Positions 33,205 to 33,438 of a stretch of DNA of 33,438 nt are shown here, one piece after another; the stretch's first letter is position 1; each line of letters starts with the position of its first letter. The DNA comes from Nitrospirae bacterium CG02_land_8_20_14_3_00_41_53. Its GTDB lineage: Bacteria; Nitrospirota; Thermodesulfovibrionia; Thermodesulfovibrionales; SM23-35. Location: contig PEUB01000098.1 in NCBI GenBank assembly GCA_002780895.1, forward strand, positions 1 through 33,438, written 5' to 3'. The notes under the pieces are model-generated. The model was given only the letters and a program-made list of their open reading frames with translations, ran no database searches and was not told where the DNA came from. Position numbers and translations under genes: made by a program.

Positions 33205-33438
33205 CTATTTAAGAGGCATTGGTAACCCAAGTTTTTCTAAAGGAATATAATTAAAATAGTAGGAACAACGCACACTTATTATATAATCCAGCACATCCTT
33301 ATATCCCGTTTTTTTAAACCAATCACTTAAAAGATATATGTATTCAACTTCGATATTGGCACGTGAAAATAATTTCTGGTACTGCTTCTTTTTAAAATCA
33401 CAAGTTTGTAATTTTTCATCTACAGAACCGGCAACAAT
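33205..33438 (-). CDS. C-terminal 77 residues of an unrecognised protein, cut by window edge
   Basis: The minus strand is open from the right edge to a TAG at 33205-33207. It reads IVAGSVDEKLQTCDFKKKQY, then SRANIEVEYIYLLSDWFKKTGYKD and ends YIPLEKLGLPMPLK. The composition (Lys/Tyr-rich, evenly mixed) looks like real protein and the strand agrees with no overlapping ORF. The style recalls C-termini of some type II restriction enzymes, but I cannot name a family, and this is only an impression. Confidence 0.65.
   Translation of the reverse strand: MVAGSVDEKLQTCDFKKKQYQKLFSRANIEVEYIYLLSDWFKKTGYKDVLDYIISVRCSYYFNYIPLEKLGLPMPLK

Overview
The window is AT-rich bacterial DNA from an organism that is probably Gram-negative and anaerobic. 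The Gram-negative reading rests on a SurA-like periplasmic chaperone, an L,D-transpeptidase, a Tat-exported M15-type peptidase and an NfeD/slipin pair. The anaerobic reading rests on an [NiFe] hydrogenase, formate dehydrogenase with NuoE/NuoF-like partners, formate-tetrahydrofolate ligase, a flavodiiron protein and a rubrerythrin-like protein. A lineage such as Nitrospirota or a related uncultured phylum would fit the gene mix and the G/C-palindrome repeats. No rRNA or other marker is present, so this is only a guess. I saw no tRNA, CRISPR array or insertion sequence.

Layout. (1) 1-4139, minus strand: a PilZ-methyltransferase, a ketosynthase with altered catalytic histidines, a DUF559 ORF wrapped in repeats, a FabZ-like dehydratase and the start of a second ketosynthase. 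This looks like a small acyl-chain pathway. (2) 4200-7152, minus: a TVP38/DedA-type membrane protein, a slipin and an NfeD protease. (3) 7384-13080, plus: small and large subunits of a cytosolic [NiFe] hydrogenase, a PAS histidine kinase, a 20-codon micro-ORF and a receiver-PAS-kinase-receiver hybrid whose first receiver is broken by a one-base frameshift. The set reads as an H2-sensing signal pathway. (4) 13102-14055, minus: an HDAC/AcuC-type deacetylase. (5) 14394-22005, minus: formate-tetrahydrofolate ligase, a lone cyclic-nucleotide-binding domain, and an NAD-linked formate dehydrogenase (FdhA, NuoF-like, NuoE-like). Together these feed or drain the formate/C1-folate pool. (6) 22203-26028, plus: SurA-like, purN, rsmD, coaD and a long nicotinamidase-like hydrolase. 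(7) 26145-28249, plus: a micro-cytochrome peptide, a rubrerythrin-like protein, a 61-residue Cys protein and a flavodiiron protein, which looks like an O2/NO/peroxide defence operon behind a sigma70-type promoter. (8) 28246-33438: an M3 peptidase, a DUF296 protein, a phosphoribosyltransferase, a LysM L,D-transpeptidase, a Tat M15-type peptidase, and the C-terminal end of an unrecognised gene at the right edge.

The most unusual large-scale signal is a dispersed palindromic element with the form CCCCnCTTT-n3-AAAGnGGGG. It occurs about fifteen times, singly or in arrays. Between genes it is free-standing. In at least six genes it sits in frame and adds a Pro/Gly/Lys-rich peptide (xPPSPPFxKGGxGGF) to a surface loop, a domain junction or the residues just after a signal peptide. 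The other candidates for a new system are the PilZ-methyltransferase/ketosynthase/dehydratase locus, which could make a c-di-GMP-controlled fatty-acyl methyl ester, and the hydrogenase-kinase H2 sensor, which has an Asp-for-Cys change in the small subunit and a Cys/His-bearing PAS domain.
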